Part shown: piece after piece, positions 15,925 through 23,829 of the stretch
Position numbering within the stretch: the stretch's first letter is position 1
Layout of the letters: the number at the start of each line of letters is the position of its first letter
NCBI RefSeq assembly: GCF_003148625.1
Contig: NZ_QGGO01000002.1
Span: 37,705 to 89,017, forward strand
Length of the DNA: 51,313 bases
Source of the DNA: Arcicella aurantiaca
GTDB lineage: Bacteria > Bacteroidota > Bacteroidia > Cytophagales > Spirosomataceae
Direction: 5' to 3'
Notes under the pieces: model-generated
The model's database searches: none
The model's input: the letters and a program-made list of their open reading frames with translations, nothing else
Told to the model about the DNA's origin: nothing
Translations under genes and position numbers: made by a program

Positions 15925-17409
15925 ATGAAGAACTACATTGACCTGATTGACCAAACGATTGAATTCCCAACGTTGGAATTTAACATTGACCAAGATAATG
16001 AACTTTTGTTCAATAATGTGCCTTTAATGGACATTATCAAACAGTACGGTACGCCCCTCAAAATAACGTATCTTCCCAAAATTGGTGAGCATATAGAAAA
16101 TTCAAAACGTCTTTTCAAGAATGCCATCAAAAAGTACAATTACAAAGGAAATTATACTTATTGTTATTGTACAAAATCTTCTCACTTTAAGTTTATCGTC
16201 GAAGAGGTTTTGAGCCATAATGTTCACCTCGAAACATCTTCAGCTTTTGATATTTCAATTATTAGAGATTTATATTCAAAAAATAAAATTTCTAAATCAA
16301 CTTATATTCTTTGCAACGGATATAAATTGCCCCTTTACACACAGTATATCAGCGAATTAATCAACGAAGGCTTTAATTGCGTTCCCATTTTAGATAACCT
16401 AAAAGAGATTGACTTCTATGATAAATCGGTAACGGCTGAAACGGTAAATTTAGGAATTCGTATTGCAACAGACGAAGAACCAGACTTTGCTTTTTATACC
16501 TCACGTCTTGGACTCAGATATTCTGATGTCATGGATTTGTACAAAAATAAAATCCAGAATAGTGAGCGTTATAAATTAAAAATGTTACATTTCTTCATCA
16601 ATACGGGTATTAAAGATAGTGCCTATTATTGGTCAGAATTGAGCCGTTTTATTTATAAATATTGCGAAATGAAGAAGGTTTGCCCAGACCTTGATTCTAT
16701 TGATTTGGGTGGCGGTTTGCCAATTCAAACTTCATTACAATTCAACTATGATTATCAGTCAATGATTGATGAAATCGTTGAATCTATTTCATGGATTTGT
16801 AATAAAAATAACGTTCCTGTTCCAAATTTATTTACGGAATTTGGTTCATATACTGTTGGAGAAAGTGGTGCAGTTTTGTATGAAATCATTGACCAAAAAT
16901 TACAAAACGACAAAGAGCTTTGGTACATGATTGACGGTTCTTTCATTACGCAATTACCCGATTCGTGGGGAATGAACCAAAAATACATCATGTTGCCTGT
17001 GAATAACTGGGGAAGTCCATACCAAAAAGTGAATTTAGGAGGTTTGACTTGCGATTCGATGGATTTTTACAATACAGAAGCACACAGTTCAGATTTATAT
17101 TTACCAATTTACGAAGAAGGTCAAGAGCGTCAATTTGTAGGATTTTTCCATACAGGAGCTTACCAAGAATCTTTAGGTGGTTACGGTGGAATTCAGCACT
17201 GTTTGATTCCTGCTCCAAAACACGTAATTGTGGACAGATTAGAAGACGGAACAATCACAACACGTTTATTTGCCGACGAACAAGGTAAAGAAGGTATGAT
17301 GACGATTTTGGGCTATGGCGACAAAGTTCAAGAGCAAGAAGAAAAAGTATTAGTGATTAGTCAAGAAGATATGGCATTGGCTGAGCAAATGTCATTGGTT
17401 GAGCAATAA
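15925..17409 (+). CDS. speA: Arginine decarboxylase (Bacteroidota type, PLP fold III)
   Basis: Biosynthetic arginine decarboxylase that makes agmatine for polyamine synthesis. The 494-residue protein is shorter than the 630-660-residue E. coli SpeA, as is usual in this phylum. PLP-binding lysine lies in YTYCYCTKSSHFKFIVEE (about residue 77). FAFYTSRLGLRYSD near 190 and the HFFINTGIKDSAYYWSELSRF segment near 217-238 mark the alanine-racemase-like barrel. SIDLGGGLPIQTS near 258 is the glycine-rich phosphate site, and LFTEFGSYTVGESG near 305 belongs to the C-terminal domain. Monocistronic. Substrate (arginine rather than ornithine or diaminopimelate) is assigned from overall family resemblance. 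Confidence 0.88.
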   Translation: MKNYIDLIDQTIEFPTLEFNIDQDNELLFNNVPLMDIIKQYGTPLKITYLPKIGEHIENSKRLFKNAIKKYNYKGNYTYCYCTKSSHFKFIVEEVLSHNVHLETSSAFDISIIRDLYSKNKISKSTYILCNGYKLPLYTQYISELINEGFNCVPILDNLKEIDFYDKSVTAETVNLGIRIATDEEPDFAFYTSRLGLRYSDVMDLYKNKIQNSERYKLKMLHFFINTGIKDSAYYWSELSRFIYKYCEMKKVCPDLDSIDLGGGLPIQTSLQFNYDYQSMIDEIVESISWICNKNNVPVPNLFTEFGSYTVGESGAVLYEIIDQKLQNDKELWYMIDGSFITQLPDSWGMNQKYIMLPVNNWGSPYQKVNLGGLTCDSMDFYNTEAHSSDLYLPIYEEGQERQFVGFFHTGAYQESLGGYGGIQHCLIPAPKHVIVDRLEDGTITTRLFADEQGKEGMMTILGYGDKVQEQEEKVLVISQEDMALAEQMSLVEQ

Positions 17410-17500
17410 TAAAAGAAATTAAGAAAAACTGAGGAAGGTGCATTTCACTAACCGATTGAAAATTAATTACTTGTAGAACAATAATTAAAAACGTTTTTCG

Positions 17501-17508
17501 TAATTTTG
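17501..17508 (+). promoter_or_regulatory. Predicted -7 element of the small lipoprotein gene
   Basis: TAATTTTG matches TAnnTTTG, 43 bases upstream of the ATG at 17551, suggesting the small gene has its own promoter. Confidence 0.4.
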
Positions 17509-17550
17509 TTATGTAATTAATCCTTACACAACCCATACTAATACTGAATC

Positions 17551-17679
17551 ATGAAAAAATCGACCATCATTTTTGGATTATTAGCAGTGCTTTCATTGGC
17601 ATCATGTGCAAGAAAAAACAATTGTCCTGCTTACGGAAGTACAAGCATAGAAAAGCCTGCATATAAAGGTAGAAACTAA
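17551..17679 (+). CDS. Small (42-residue) lipoprotein
   Basis: Short gene with a complete lipoprotein signal: MKKSTIIFGLLAVLSLASC, where the lipobox LASC places the lipidated cysteine at residue 19. The mature peptide is only about 24 residues (CARKNNCPAYGSTSIEKP...), with a second cysteine followed by PAYG. It is supported by an upstream TAATTTTG promoter element and two strong hairpins directly downstream. Similar CPAYG/CPTY-type mini-lipoproteins occur in Bacteroidota as I recall, but I know of no assigned function. Confidence 0.75.
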   Translation: MKKSTIIFGLLAVLSLASCARKNNCPAYGSTSIEKPAYKGRN

Positions 17680-17694
17680 GACCTTGACTATAAA

Positions 17695-17734
17695 AAAGGC
17701 GTTAGAAATGATTTTATTCATTTTTAACGCCTTT
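17695..17734. terminator. 17-bp-stem terminator after the small lipoprotein
   Basis: AAAGGCGTTAGAAATGA (17695-17711) pairs with 17718-17734 (one G-T wobble) around a six-base loop. Its inner part shares the GTTA..AATGA/TCATTTTTAAC sequence with the hairpin at 22780-22826. Confidence 0.85.
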
Positions 17735-17738
17735 GATT

Positions 17739-17772
17739 AACTTCCCGAAAGTTTTAGAACTTTCGGGAAGTT
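17739..17772. terminator. 15-bp-stem terminator with CTTCCCGAAAGTT arms
   Basis: AACTTCCCGAAAGTT (17739-17753) and its perfect complement (17758-17772) enclose a TTAG loop. The CTTCCCGAAA/TTTCGGGAAG core also forms the hairpin at 46410-46454. It is followed by the convergent FKBP gene, which it may serve. Confidence 0.85.
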
Positions 17773-17829
17773 TCATAAATTCTCTTAACTAAACAACATT
17801 GGGTTTAACTCTAAAACCTAACACCTGTA

Positions 17830-18267
17830 TTAGTTCGTTTTCAATAACTCAACTTCAAAAATCAAAGTAGCTCCTCCAGGAATATCAGCACCTGCACCAC
17901 GCTCGCCATAAGCCAAATGATGAGGAATAAACAACTTGTATTTGCTTCCTTCTGGCATTAATTGCAAACCCTCTGTCCAACCCGTAATTACTTGGTTTAA
18001 GCCAAAGCTAATAGGTTCGTTACGCAAAACGCTACTATCAAAAATAACGCCATCGATAGTCGTTCCGTGATAGTGCGTCAATACTTTCGCTCTTGGTCCA
18101 CTTGGTTTCTGTCCTTTTCCTTCTACAATAACTTCATATTGTAAACCGCTTTCTGTTTCAGTAACTTCTGGTCTTTTTTTATTTTCTGCTAAAAAGGCTT
18201 GTCCTCTTTCTATTTCAGCTTTTAAGATTTCTCTCATGTGTCCTTGTTGTCTTTCAAAAATATTCAT
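17830..18267 (-). CDS. FKBP-type peptidyl-prolyl cis-trans isomerase
   Basis: Folding catalyst of 145 residues without a signal peptide. An N-terminal helical region (ILKAEIERGQAFLAENKKR, about 14-32) resembles the FklB/Mip dimerisation helix in short form. The FKBP domain has YEVIVEGKGQKPSG, LTHYHGTTIDGVIFDSS near 66-82, IPFGL-like ISFGLNQVITGWTEGLQLM near 87-105, and the PHHLAYGERGAGADIPGGA and LIFEVELL ends. The residues expected for the isomerase pocket (Y, D, F, W, Y) are present. Probably cytoplasmic. Monocistronic. Confidence 0.93.
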   Translation of the reverse strand: MNIFERQQGHMREILKAEIERGQAFLAENKKRPEVTETESGLQYEVIVEGKGQKPSGPRAKVLTHYHGTTIDGVIFDSSVLRNEPISFGLNQVITGWTEGLQLMPEGSKYKLFIPHHLAYGERGAGADIPGGATLIFEVELLKTN

Positions 18268-18447
18268 GATAATTGATAAAATAATCGTTCAATTTAAACG
18301 TCAAAGATAAGGATTATTCATTCCTTTTTAATCATCAAAGCTTTAATTTATGGTCAGAGAAATCATGGAAATCATCTGTAAAAACCTTAACTTAGAGTAA
18401 GTTTAAAAGAGCAAAGCATTTATTTAAAACTATTATTCAATCACGAT

Positions 18448-19572
18448 ATGTACGCACTCAAAAATGGCAAAATATTCACTTCTGAAGAAATCATCGAAGA
18501 CAAAATCATACTAATTGAAGGTAAAAAAATCAGCAAATTCATTGTAGAAGAAGATATTGAAGATATTGACACAGACATACAAGTTATTGATTTAAAACAC
18601 TTTAATATCGCTCCAGCCTTTATAGACATTCAGATTTATGGCGGTGGTGGAAGTTTATATAATTCAAAAACAACAGAAGAAACGATTAGAAAAACTTACC
18701 TTGAAGTTCGTCGTCAGGGAACAACCTATTTTCAAATAACGCTTTCTTCAACGCCTTTAGATAAAATATTAGAAGCCATTAAAGTAGCTAAAGATTATCT
18801 GAAAAATGGCGGAAAAGGCTTAATTGGCTTACACCTTGAAGGACCTTTTTTTAGTTTTCCAAAGCGTGGAGCTCACGTAGCGGAGTTTATCAGAAAACCG
18901 ACCGATGAAGAATTACAAACCATTATTGAGGCTTGCAAAGGTTTACCCACTTACATGACTGTTGCTCCCGAAGAATTTACCGATGAACAATTACAAATGT
19001 TGTTGAGCAGCGATATTATTCTTTCGGCGGGTCATAGTTCTGCCACTTACCAACAAGCGATGGGAGCTTTTGAAAAAGGCATCAAACGTGTAACGCATTT
19101 GTTTAACGCCATGTCACAATTTCAAAGTCGTGAACCGGGTTTGGTTGGAGCAACTTATGATTCTGACGTTTGGGCAAGTATCATTCCCGATGGCATTCAT
19201 GTGGATTTTAATAGCGTTAGAATTTCTAAGAAAATGATGGGGAAACGATTATTGATGATAACAGATGCCGTAACCAATGATGTTTCGGGCGACTACAAAT
19301 TTATTCATGCAGGAACACACTATACAGACACCAAAGGGGTTCTTTCGGGTTCAGCTTTGAGTATGATGCAAGGTGTTAAAAATTGTGTTGAACAAGTAGG
19401 AGTTTCATTGGAAGAATCTCTCCGAATGGCATCTACTTATCCCGCAGAAGCAGTAAACGCAGGTCATTATCTCGGAAAAATAAAACCTGACTACCAAGCA
19501 AATATGGTCATTTTTGATGATAATTTTGTGGTGAAAGGTATTATTGAACATGGCTGCCTTGAATGGTTTTAA
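18448..19572 (+). CDS. nagA: N-acetylglucosamine-6-phosphate deacetylase
   Basis: Amidohydrolase that converts GlcNAc-6-P to GlcN-6-P and acetate, used in amino-sugar and cell-wall recycling. The 374-residue protein has APAFIDIQIYGGGG near 51-64 and HLEGPFFSFPKRGAH near 130-144, where the metal-ligand Glu lies. It also has LSAGHSSATYQQAM near 192-205, THLFNAMSQFQSREPGLVG near 217-235, and the catalytic Asp in LLMITDAVTNDVSG near 270. The gene is followed 16 bp downstream by an aminotransferase gene, an apparent two-gene operon, although the two enzymes are not in one pathway. Confidence 0.95.
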   Translation: MYALKNGKIFTSEEIIEDKIILIEGKKISKFIVEEDIEDIDTDIQVIDLKHFNIAPAFIDIQIYGGGGSLYNSKTTEETIRKTYLEVRRQGTTYFQITLSSTPLDKILEAIKVAKDYLKNGGKGLIGLHLEGPFFSFPKRGAHVAEFIRKPTDEELQTIIEACKGLPTYMTVAPEEFTDEQLQMLLSSDIILSAGHSSATYQQAMGAFEKGIKRVTHLFNAMSQFQSREPGLVGATYDSDVWASIIPDGIHVDFNSVRISKKMMGKRLLMITDAVTNDVSGDYKFIHAGTHYTDTKGVLSGSALSMMQGVKNCVEQVGVSLEESLRMASTYPAEAVNAGHYLGKIKPDYQANMVIFDDNFVVKGIIEHGCLEWF

Positions 19573-19588
19573 CAGAAAAAAATTAGGA

Positions 19589-20734
19589 ATGAACATTACC
19601 TCAAAACAACCCAATACAGGAACCACTATTTTTACAGTTATGTCAAAGTTAGCCGCAGATTGCGGTGCATTAAACCTATCGCAAGGTTTTCCTAATTTTG
19701 ATTGTTCTCCCAAACTGACTGATTTAGTTACGCATTATCTCAAAAAAGGCATGAATCAATATGCTCCAATGGCAGGGATTCAACCATTTCGAGAAGTGAT
19801 AGCTCAAAAAATTAGTGATGCTTACCAAATCAATTATCATCCAGATACAGAAGTAACCATCGTTTCTGGAGCAACTGAAGCTCTTTACGCTGCCATTGTT
19901 GCCGTAGTTCATCAAGGAGACGAAGTGATTTTACTTGAACCTTGTTATGATTCTTACGCTCCCGCCGTTACGCTCAACGGAGGCACGCCTGTTTATGTAA
20001 CGCTCACGCCCGAAAATGGCTATAAAATTGATTGGAACGTAGTAAAATCTAAAATTACGGAACGGACAAAACTGATAATTTTAAATACTCCACATAATCC
20101 AACGGGAACCGTTTTGAGCGAAGATGATTTAACACAATTAGCAGAAATTGTAAGAGATACCAATATTTTCTTGATTGGTGATGAAGTTTACGAACACATT
20201 ATTTTCGACGGAAGAGAACATTGGTCTTTACTTAGAAATCCTATTTTACAAGAACGTAGTTTTATTTGTGGTTCATTCGGGAAAACCTTTCATGTAACAG
20301 GCTGGAAAATTGGTTATTGCCTTGCCCCTAAAGCCCTCACCGAAGAATTCAGAAAAGTACACCAATGGCTAACTTTTAGCACCGTTACACCCATTCAATA
20401 CGCTTTGGCTGATTTTCTAAAAGAGCCTGATAATTATTTATCCATTCCAAAATTTTATCAAGAGAAACGAGATAAGTTTTTAACATGTATCAAAGACTCT
20501 CGTTTTACGTACACGCCCGCACATGGCAGTTTTTTTCAATGTGTTAACTATCAAAATATTACAGACGAAGGAGATTATGATTTAGCCATAAGACTAACCC
20601 GTGAAATTGGCGTAGCGAGTATTCCTGTTTCGGTATTTTATAATCAGAAAAATGACTATAAAATTTTGCGTTTTTGTTTTGCCAAAGACGATGAAACCTT
20701 AGAACGTGCAGGAGAACATTTATGTAAACTCTAA
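19589..20734 (+). CDS. PLP-dependent aminotransferase, methionine/kynurenine aminotransferase type
   Basis: Fold-type I aminotransferase of the MetAT/KAT (YbdL-like) group, active on methionine and aromatic amino acids in known relatives. From the ATG at 19589 the protein is 381 residues. A longer frame from 19544 overlaps nagA and lacks family support for its extra 15 residues. Motifs: LNLSQGFPNFDC near 28-39, MNQYAPMAGIQPFRE near 55, VSGATEALYAA near 95-105, ILNTPHNPTGTVL near 170, IGDEVYEHIIFDG near 196, and the PLP lysine in GSFGKTFHVTGWKIGY near 229. Complete, with a normal C-terminus. Confidence 0.9.
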   Translation: MNITSKQPNTGTTIFTVMSKLAADCGALNLSQGFPNFDCSPKLTDLVTHYLKKGMNQYAPMAGIQPFREVIAQKISDAYQINYHPDTEVTIVSGATEALYAAIVAVVHQGDEVILLEPCYDSYAPAVTLNGGTPVYVTLTPENGYKIDWNVVKSKITERTKLIILNTPHNPTGTVLSEDDLTQLAEIVRDTNIFLIGDEVYEHIIFDGREHWSLLRNPILQERSFICGSFGKTFHVTGWKIGYCLAPKALTEEFRKVHQWLTFSTVTPIQYALADFLKEPDNYLSIPKFYQEKRDKFLTCIKDSRFTYTPAHGSFFQCVNYQNITDEGDYDLAIRLTREIGVASIPVSVFYNQKNDYKILRFCFAKDDETLERAGEHLCKL

Positions 20735-20816
20735 AAAAAACGATATTTGAGCTTAGATTTATAAAAATTCTTATCTTTACTTATATTTTTTTTATACAAT
20801 TTAACCAATTATCATT

Positions 20817-21281
20817 ATGAAACTCTTATATAAAATCTGTATTCTTTTCTCAACAGTATTGTTGAGTATGAGTTGTAGTAAACAAAGTGTTACTTCAAGT
20901 TCAAATAATAATAACAATTCAGCAATGTATGGAGAAGTCCAACACTCCAGAAATAATACAGGCTCAACGGTAGTAATAGAAGAAAATAATACCATGCAAA
21001 ATGCCACGATGGACTATTATCTTCAACAAGTTGCGGGCGTAAATATTACAGGAACAGGGGCAAGTGCCAATGTTACTATTAGAGGCATTAACTCATTTGT
21101 TTCAAATCTTGAACCCTTATTTTTAATAAATGGTCAGGCAATGAACAACTTCTCTACTGTTTACTATTTATGTAATGCTAATAACATAAAATCAGTCGCA
21201 GTTCTAAAAGACGCAGCCAGTTGCAGTATTTATGGAGCTCGTGGGGCTAACGGTGTTATTGCTATTACCCTCAAAAAATAA
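20817..21281 (+). CDS. Stand-alone TonB-receptor plug domain as a lipoprotein
   Basis: 154 residues. A lipoprotein signal ends at LSMSC (cysteine 20). It is followed by an Asn/Ser-rich linker and then a region matching the plug domain of SusC-type TonB-dependent receptors: MDYYLQQVAGVNITGTG..ANVTIRGINSF near 62-92, PLFLINGQAM near 99-108, and the highly conserved VLKDAASCSIYGARGANGVI near 129-148. The usual SusC barrel (about 700 residues) and carboxypeptidase-like domain are absent, and the frame ends cleanly in a stop with ordinary intergenic DNA after it. It is not an obvious pseudogene. Role unknown; periplasm-facing lipid-anchored location is inferred. Confidence 0.82.
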   Translation: MKLLYKICILFSTVLLSMSCSKQSVTSSSNNNNNSAMYGEVQHSRNNTGSTVVIEENNTMQNATMDYYLQQVAGVNITGTGASANVTIRGINSFVSNLEPLFLINGQAMNNFSTVYYLCNANNIKSVAVLKDAASCSIYGARGANGVIAITLKK

Positions 21282-21344
21282 ATACTCCCAAACATTCCTG
21301 ATGATAAATTGACCTTGTAGAAGCAATCCTCTATTTCATTTACT

Positions 21345-21352
21345 TAACTTTG
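21345..21352 (+). promoter_or_regulatory. Predicted -7 element of the 21406 lipoprotein gene
   Basis: TAACTTTG matches TAnnTTTG, 54 bases upstream of the ATG. A 22-bp perfect palindrome lies between them, in the expected 5' leader. Confidence 0.45.
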
Positions 21353-21367
21353 TGTAATGTTATAAAA

Positions 21368-21389
21368 TAGACTTCTTGCAAGAAGTCTA
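21368..21389. repeat. 22-bp perfect palindrome TAGACTTCTTG/CAAGAAGTCTA
   Basis: The two 11-base halves meet with no loop. It lies between a -7 element and the start codon at 21406. The same TAGACTTCYTGC sequence forms the arms of a larger inverted repeat at 41038-41136. It could be an operator, an attenuating hairpin or a dispersed palindromic repeat. Confidence 0.75.
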
Positions 21390-21405
21390 ATGCAAAATCA
21401 AGCAA

Positions 21406-21786
21406 ATGAAAATCAAATACATATTACCCATGTTCTTCTTAGCAACCGCTTGTACCAAACAGCCTAAGTTAGAAGGACTTGACCTCGAAAAATGGAAAGC
21501 CGATAAAGGCGGGTGTTCGGGCGAGCGTACCAAAAATATTGAAAAATTAAAATCTTTGAAAGAAGAGATAAAAGGGGTTAGCTCAAACGATATTGATGAT
21601 TATTTGGGAAGACCAGACGTTCAACAATTAGCCGACCGCAATCAGGAATATTACATTTATTTTCTTGAAAAAGGAAAACATTGCGAAACCCTACAAGAAA
21701 AGTCTGATGCACAGTCTATGGTTTTACGTTTTTCAGCAATGGGAATGGCTACCGAAGCAACTTTTCAAAGAGGAGTACCCAAATAA
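21406..21786 (+). CDS. Hypothetical lipoprotein
   Basis: 126 residues; the signal MKIKYILPMFFLATAC gives a lipobox ATAC with cysteine 16. The mature part is charged and helical, with GLDLEKWKADKGGCSGERTKNIEKL near 25-49 and DIDDYLGRPDVQQLADRNQEYYIYFLEKGKHC near 62-93. The DDYLGRPDVQQLADRNQEYYIYF segment resembles small outer-membrane-assembly-factor-like (BamE/SmpA-type) motifs in which a LG(K/R)P-D turn precedes a YY.Y strand; that resemblance is only suggestive. Two cysteines remain in the mature protein. A hairpin terminator follows. Confidence 0.7.
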   Translation: MKIKYILPMFFLATACTKQPKLEGLDLEKWKADKGGCSGERTKNIEKLKSLKEEIKGVSSNDIDDYLGRPDVQQLADRNQEYYIYFLEKGKHCETLQEKSDAQSMVLRFSAMGMATEATFQRGVPK

Positions 21787-21804
21787 AAGGATTAGAAGCA
21801 AAAA

Positions 21805-21833
21805 AGTCCTCACGTACAATGTACATGAGGACT
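21805..21833. terminator. Hairpin terminator between convergent genes
   Basis: AGTCCTCA (21805-21812) pairs with TGAGGACT (21826-21833), with an inner GTAC/GTAC stem. There is an A-run before it and only a weak T-tract after it on the plus strand; the A-run reads as a U-run for the minus-strand gene. Confidence 0.7.
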
Positions 21834-21868
21834 ACAAATATTTATTTAAAGTAAGGATTTTCGACTAC

Positions 21869-22369
21869 TTAGAATTTTATTGGTAAAACATAATAAGATG
21901 CTACCTCAATTCCTTGAATTTTTGCTGGATTCCAAGAACCCATCTTTTTCACCACCTTAATGGCTTCAGCACTTAATTGTGGGTCAGAGCTACTGGCTAA
22001 AACATGAACTTTACTGATTTCTCCGTAACGTTCAACCATAAATCTAACTAAAACAGTTTCCCCTTTTGAACCTTTCGGGCGAACAATATTTTGACTAATG
22101 AATTTCTTCAATCCGTCTTGTCCATCTGGAAAAGATGCTGGCAACTCTACATCATAATACGTTGAATCTCTATCAACAGTCATATTCTTGAAACGACTTG
22201 CTCTGGCTTTATCTTTATCAATTAAAAGACCTAATTCACTATCACTATCTAATACACTTGCAATTAACGCTTTATCTTTATCAGAGAAAGTGGTTGGCAC
22301 TAATACACTCTTTTGTGATTTGCCAGAAAATGCTACAAATAGCATTAACATTAGGGTAAAGTTTTTCAT
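21869..22369 (-). CDS. Secreted protein with a TonB C-terminal-like domain
   Basis: From the ATG at 22369 the protein is 166 residues with a signal peptide (MKNFTLMLMLFVAFSGKSQ). A longer frame starting at 22396 adds nine residues in front of the signal and is unlikely. The C-terminal half is a TonB_C-type domain: DGLKKFISQNIVRPKG near 109-124, VLVRFMVERYGEISKVHVLASSSDP near 131-155 (with the first 9 residues removed, subtract 9), and a KMGSWNPAKIQG motif before a final strand. It has no N-terminal TM anchor or proline-rich linker, so it is a periplasmic or secreted single-domain form rather than a full energy transducer. Confidence 0.82.
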   Translation of the reverse strand: MKNFTLMLMLFVAFSGKSQKSVLVPTTFSDKDKALIASVLDSDSELGLLIDKDKARASRFKNMTVDRDSTYYDVELPASFPDGQDGLKKFISQNIVRPKGSKGETVLVRFMVERYGEISKVHVLASSSDPQLSAEAIKVVKKMGSWNPAKIQGIEVASYYVLPIKF

Positions 22370-22396
22370 GACTCTTATAAGTTTAAAAATTTCCAC

Positions 22397-22866
22397 AATT
22401 AAGCATTGAGAAACGTAACTACTTGAAACGAAAACAAGATTGAATATTTTTAAATTTTAAACAAACTTGGATTCTCGACTTTCATGGCGGTTACGGTCAA
22501 GCAATCTTAACGTGAAAATTTTTCTTATACCAAATCATGGCTTATAGGAATAACTTCACAAAGTAAGGATTTTCAAAAAGTATGCCAACTTTTTGTTTGG
22601 TGTACAAAGATATAAAATTACAATTCATAACTCCAAACATTTTGCCAAAAATATTTTTCATCTATTTTGTTGAAAAACAGCAAGTTATACCTTTTCACCT
22701 AAATTTATTATTTAATATAAAATATCAAAAAGGGGCTGAATAAAAATAAAAAATAGAAATATTCTGTGTTCGTGTAAATAAAAAGCGTGTTAAAAATGAC
22801 ATTAGCTCATTTTTAACACGCTTTTTATTTTAATTTTAATATTTCTATTAGGACTTTTTCAAGAAA
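22397..22866. other. 470-bp intergenic region with a long leader and a terminator
   Basis: For the TonB_C gene (minus strand) the best -7 element is TATCTTTG, read from 22605-22612, with a CAAA (minus-strand TTTG) at 22634-22637. This predicts a leader of about 230 nt, long enough to hold a regulatory structure, but I recognise no riboswitch in it. The distal part holds a strong terminator at 22780-22826 for the holin-like gene. No additional ORF is convincing. Confidence 0.55.
22780..22826. terminator. 20-bp perfect-stem terminator
   Basis: The arm at 22780-22799 (AAAAAGCGTGTTAAAAATGA) is perfectly complementary to 22807-22826 around a seven-base loop. T-runs flank it on both sides when read from either strand. 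It ends the his-operon/holin transcript coming from the right. Confidence 0.9.
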
Positions 22867-23211
22867 TTAGTCTTTATCCAAGAACCATCCCAAAACAGTC
22901 GATAGAAAAGAAAGTCCAAAACTAAAGATTAATGGAGGAATAAAGCCTTGAACTGTAAAGCCTTGTATAAAATGAGCAACAACGTAAACAACTATTACGT
23001 TGATTACCAATAAGAAAAGTCCAAGCGTTAGAAAAGTGATTGGAAAACTTATAAATTTCAAAATTGGCTTTACAAAAGTGTTCGCAAAACCCATTGCTAA
23101 AGCTACTAAAACGGAAGTTTGGAAGCTATCAATTTTAATGCCAACAATGTATTTTGTACCAAACATTATTACTACGGCAATAATTAAGTATTTGATAATA
23201 AAATTTACCAT
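22867..23211 (-). CDS. Four-TM phage-holin-family (superfamily IV-like) membrane protein
   Basis: 114-residue, very hydrophobic protein with four TM helices (about 5-22, 30-48, 56-80 and 87-108). It contains the family pattern ALAMGFANTFVKPILKFIS..ITFLTLGLF and a glycine-rich last helix. It matches the mycobacterial 4-TMS holin-type family (YvlD-like) that is widespread in bacteria without phage; function is unclear. It follows hisIE by 15 bp, so it may be read with the histidine operon. Confidence 0.85.
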   Translation of the reverse strand: MVNFIIKYLIIAVVIMFGTKYIVGIKIDSFQTSVLVALAMGFANTFVKPILKFISFPITFLTLGLFLLVINVIVVYVVAHFIQGFTVQGFIPPLIFSFGLSFLSTVLGWFLDKD

Positions 23212-23226
23212 AACTATTTGAAGGTT

Positions 23227-23823
23227 TTATTTGTGTCTTTTACGAAGTACGTCAATAATTTCGTCAAAGTCAATGCCTCTTTGTTCCAATAAAACTAAGT
23301 AATGAAACAGTAAATCGGCAGCTTCTCCTTTGAATAAATCATCGTTAGAATCCATTGCTTCAATGACTAATTCTACGGCTTCCTCTCCTACTTTCTGAGC
23401 AATTTTATTTGTTCCTTTTTCAAAAAGACTTGCAGTATATGATTTCTCAGAAGGATTATTTTTTCTATCACGAATGGTAGATTTTAAATAATTTAACCAG
23501 CCTGCTTGTCCTTCATTAATCTTTTCATTCCAACAAGTATCTGCACCTGTATGACACGTTGGACCATCTGGATTAACTTTTATCAGAAGCGTATCTTCAT
23601 CACAATCGTTTGCGATGCTTACCACATGAAGAAAATTGTTTGACGTTTCACCTTTAGTCCATAAACGTTGTTTAGAACGACTAAAAAAAGTAACGATTCC
23701 GTCTTTTTGCGTTTTTTCAAAAGCCTCTTGGTTCATATAACCAAGCATCAGCACCTTGTCTGTTTTGGCATCTTGAATAATGGCAGGGATAAGTCCGCCT
23801 TGTTTATTAAAATCTATGTTCAT
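23227..23823 (-). CDS. hisIE: Bifunctional phosphoribosyl-AMP cyclohydrolase/phosphoribosyl-ATP pyrophosphatase
   Basis: Two-domain enzyme for steps 2 and 3 of histidine biosynthesis. The HisI domain (about 1-115) has LMLGYMNQEAFEKT, FFSRSKQRLWTKGETS near 48-63, and the metal-binding cysteines in DCDEDTLLIKV and PTCHTGADTCW. The HisE domain (about 116-198) has KIAQKVGEEAVELVIEAM, EAADLLFHYLVLL and the RGIDFDEIIDVLRKRH end. The length of 198 is standard. It is the last his gene in this set and is separated from hisF by a PIN toxin/antitoxin pair. Confidence 0.96.
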   Translation of the reverse strand: MNIDFNKQGGLIPAIIQDAKTDKVLMLGYMNQEAFEKTQKDGIVTFFSRSKQRLWTKGETSNNFLHVVSIANDCDEDTLLIKVNPDGPTCHTGADTCWNEKINEGQAGWLNYLKSTIRDRKNNPSEKSYTASLFEKGTNKIAQKVGEEAVELVIEAMDSNDDLFKGEAADLLFHYLVLLEQRGIDFDEIIDVLRKRHK

Positions 23824-23829
23824 GTTTAA

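Noticed and set aside
19544-19588. Aminotransferase start inside nagA
   Set aside because: The 15 extra residues overlap nagA and do not belong to the family N-terminus; the ATG at 19589 lies 16 bp after the nagA stop.
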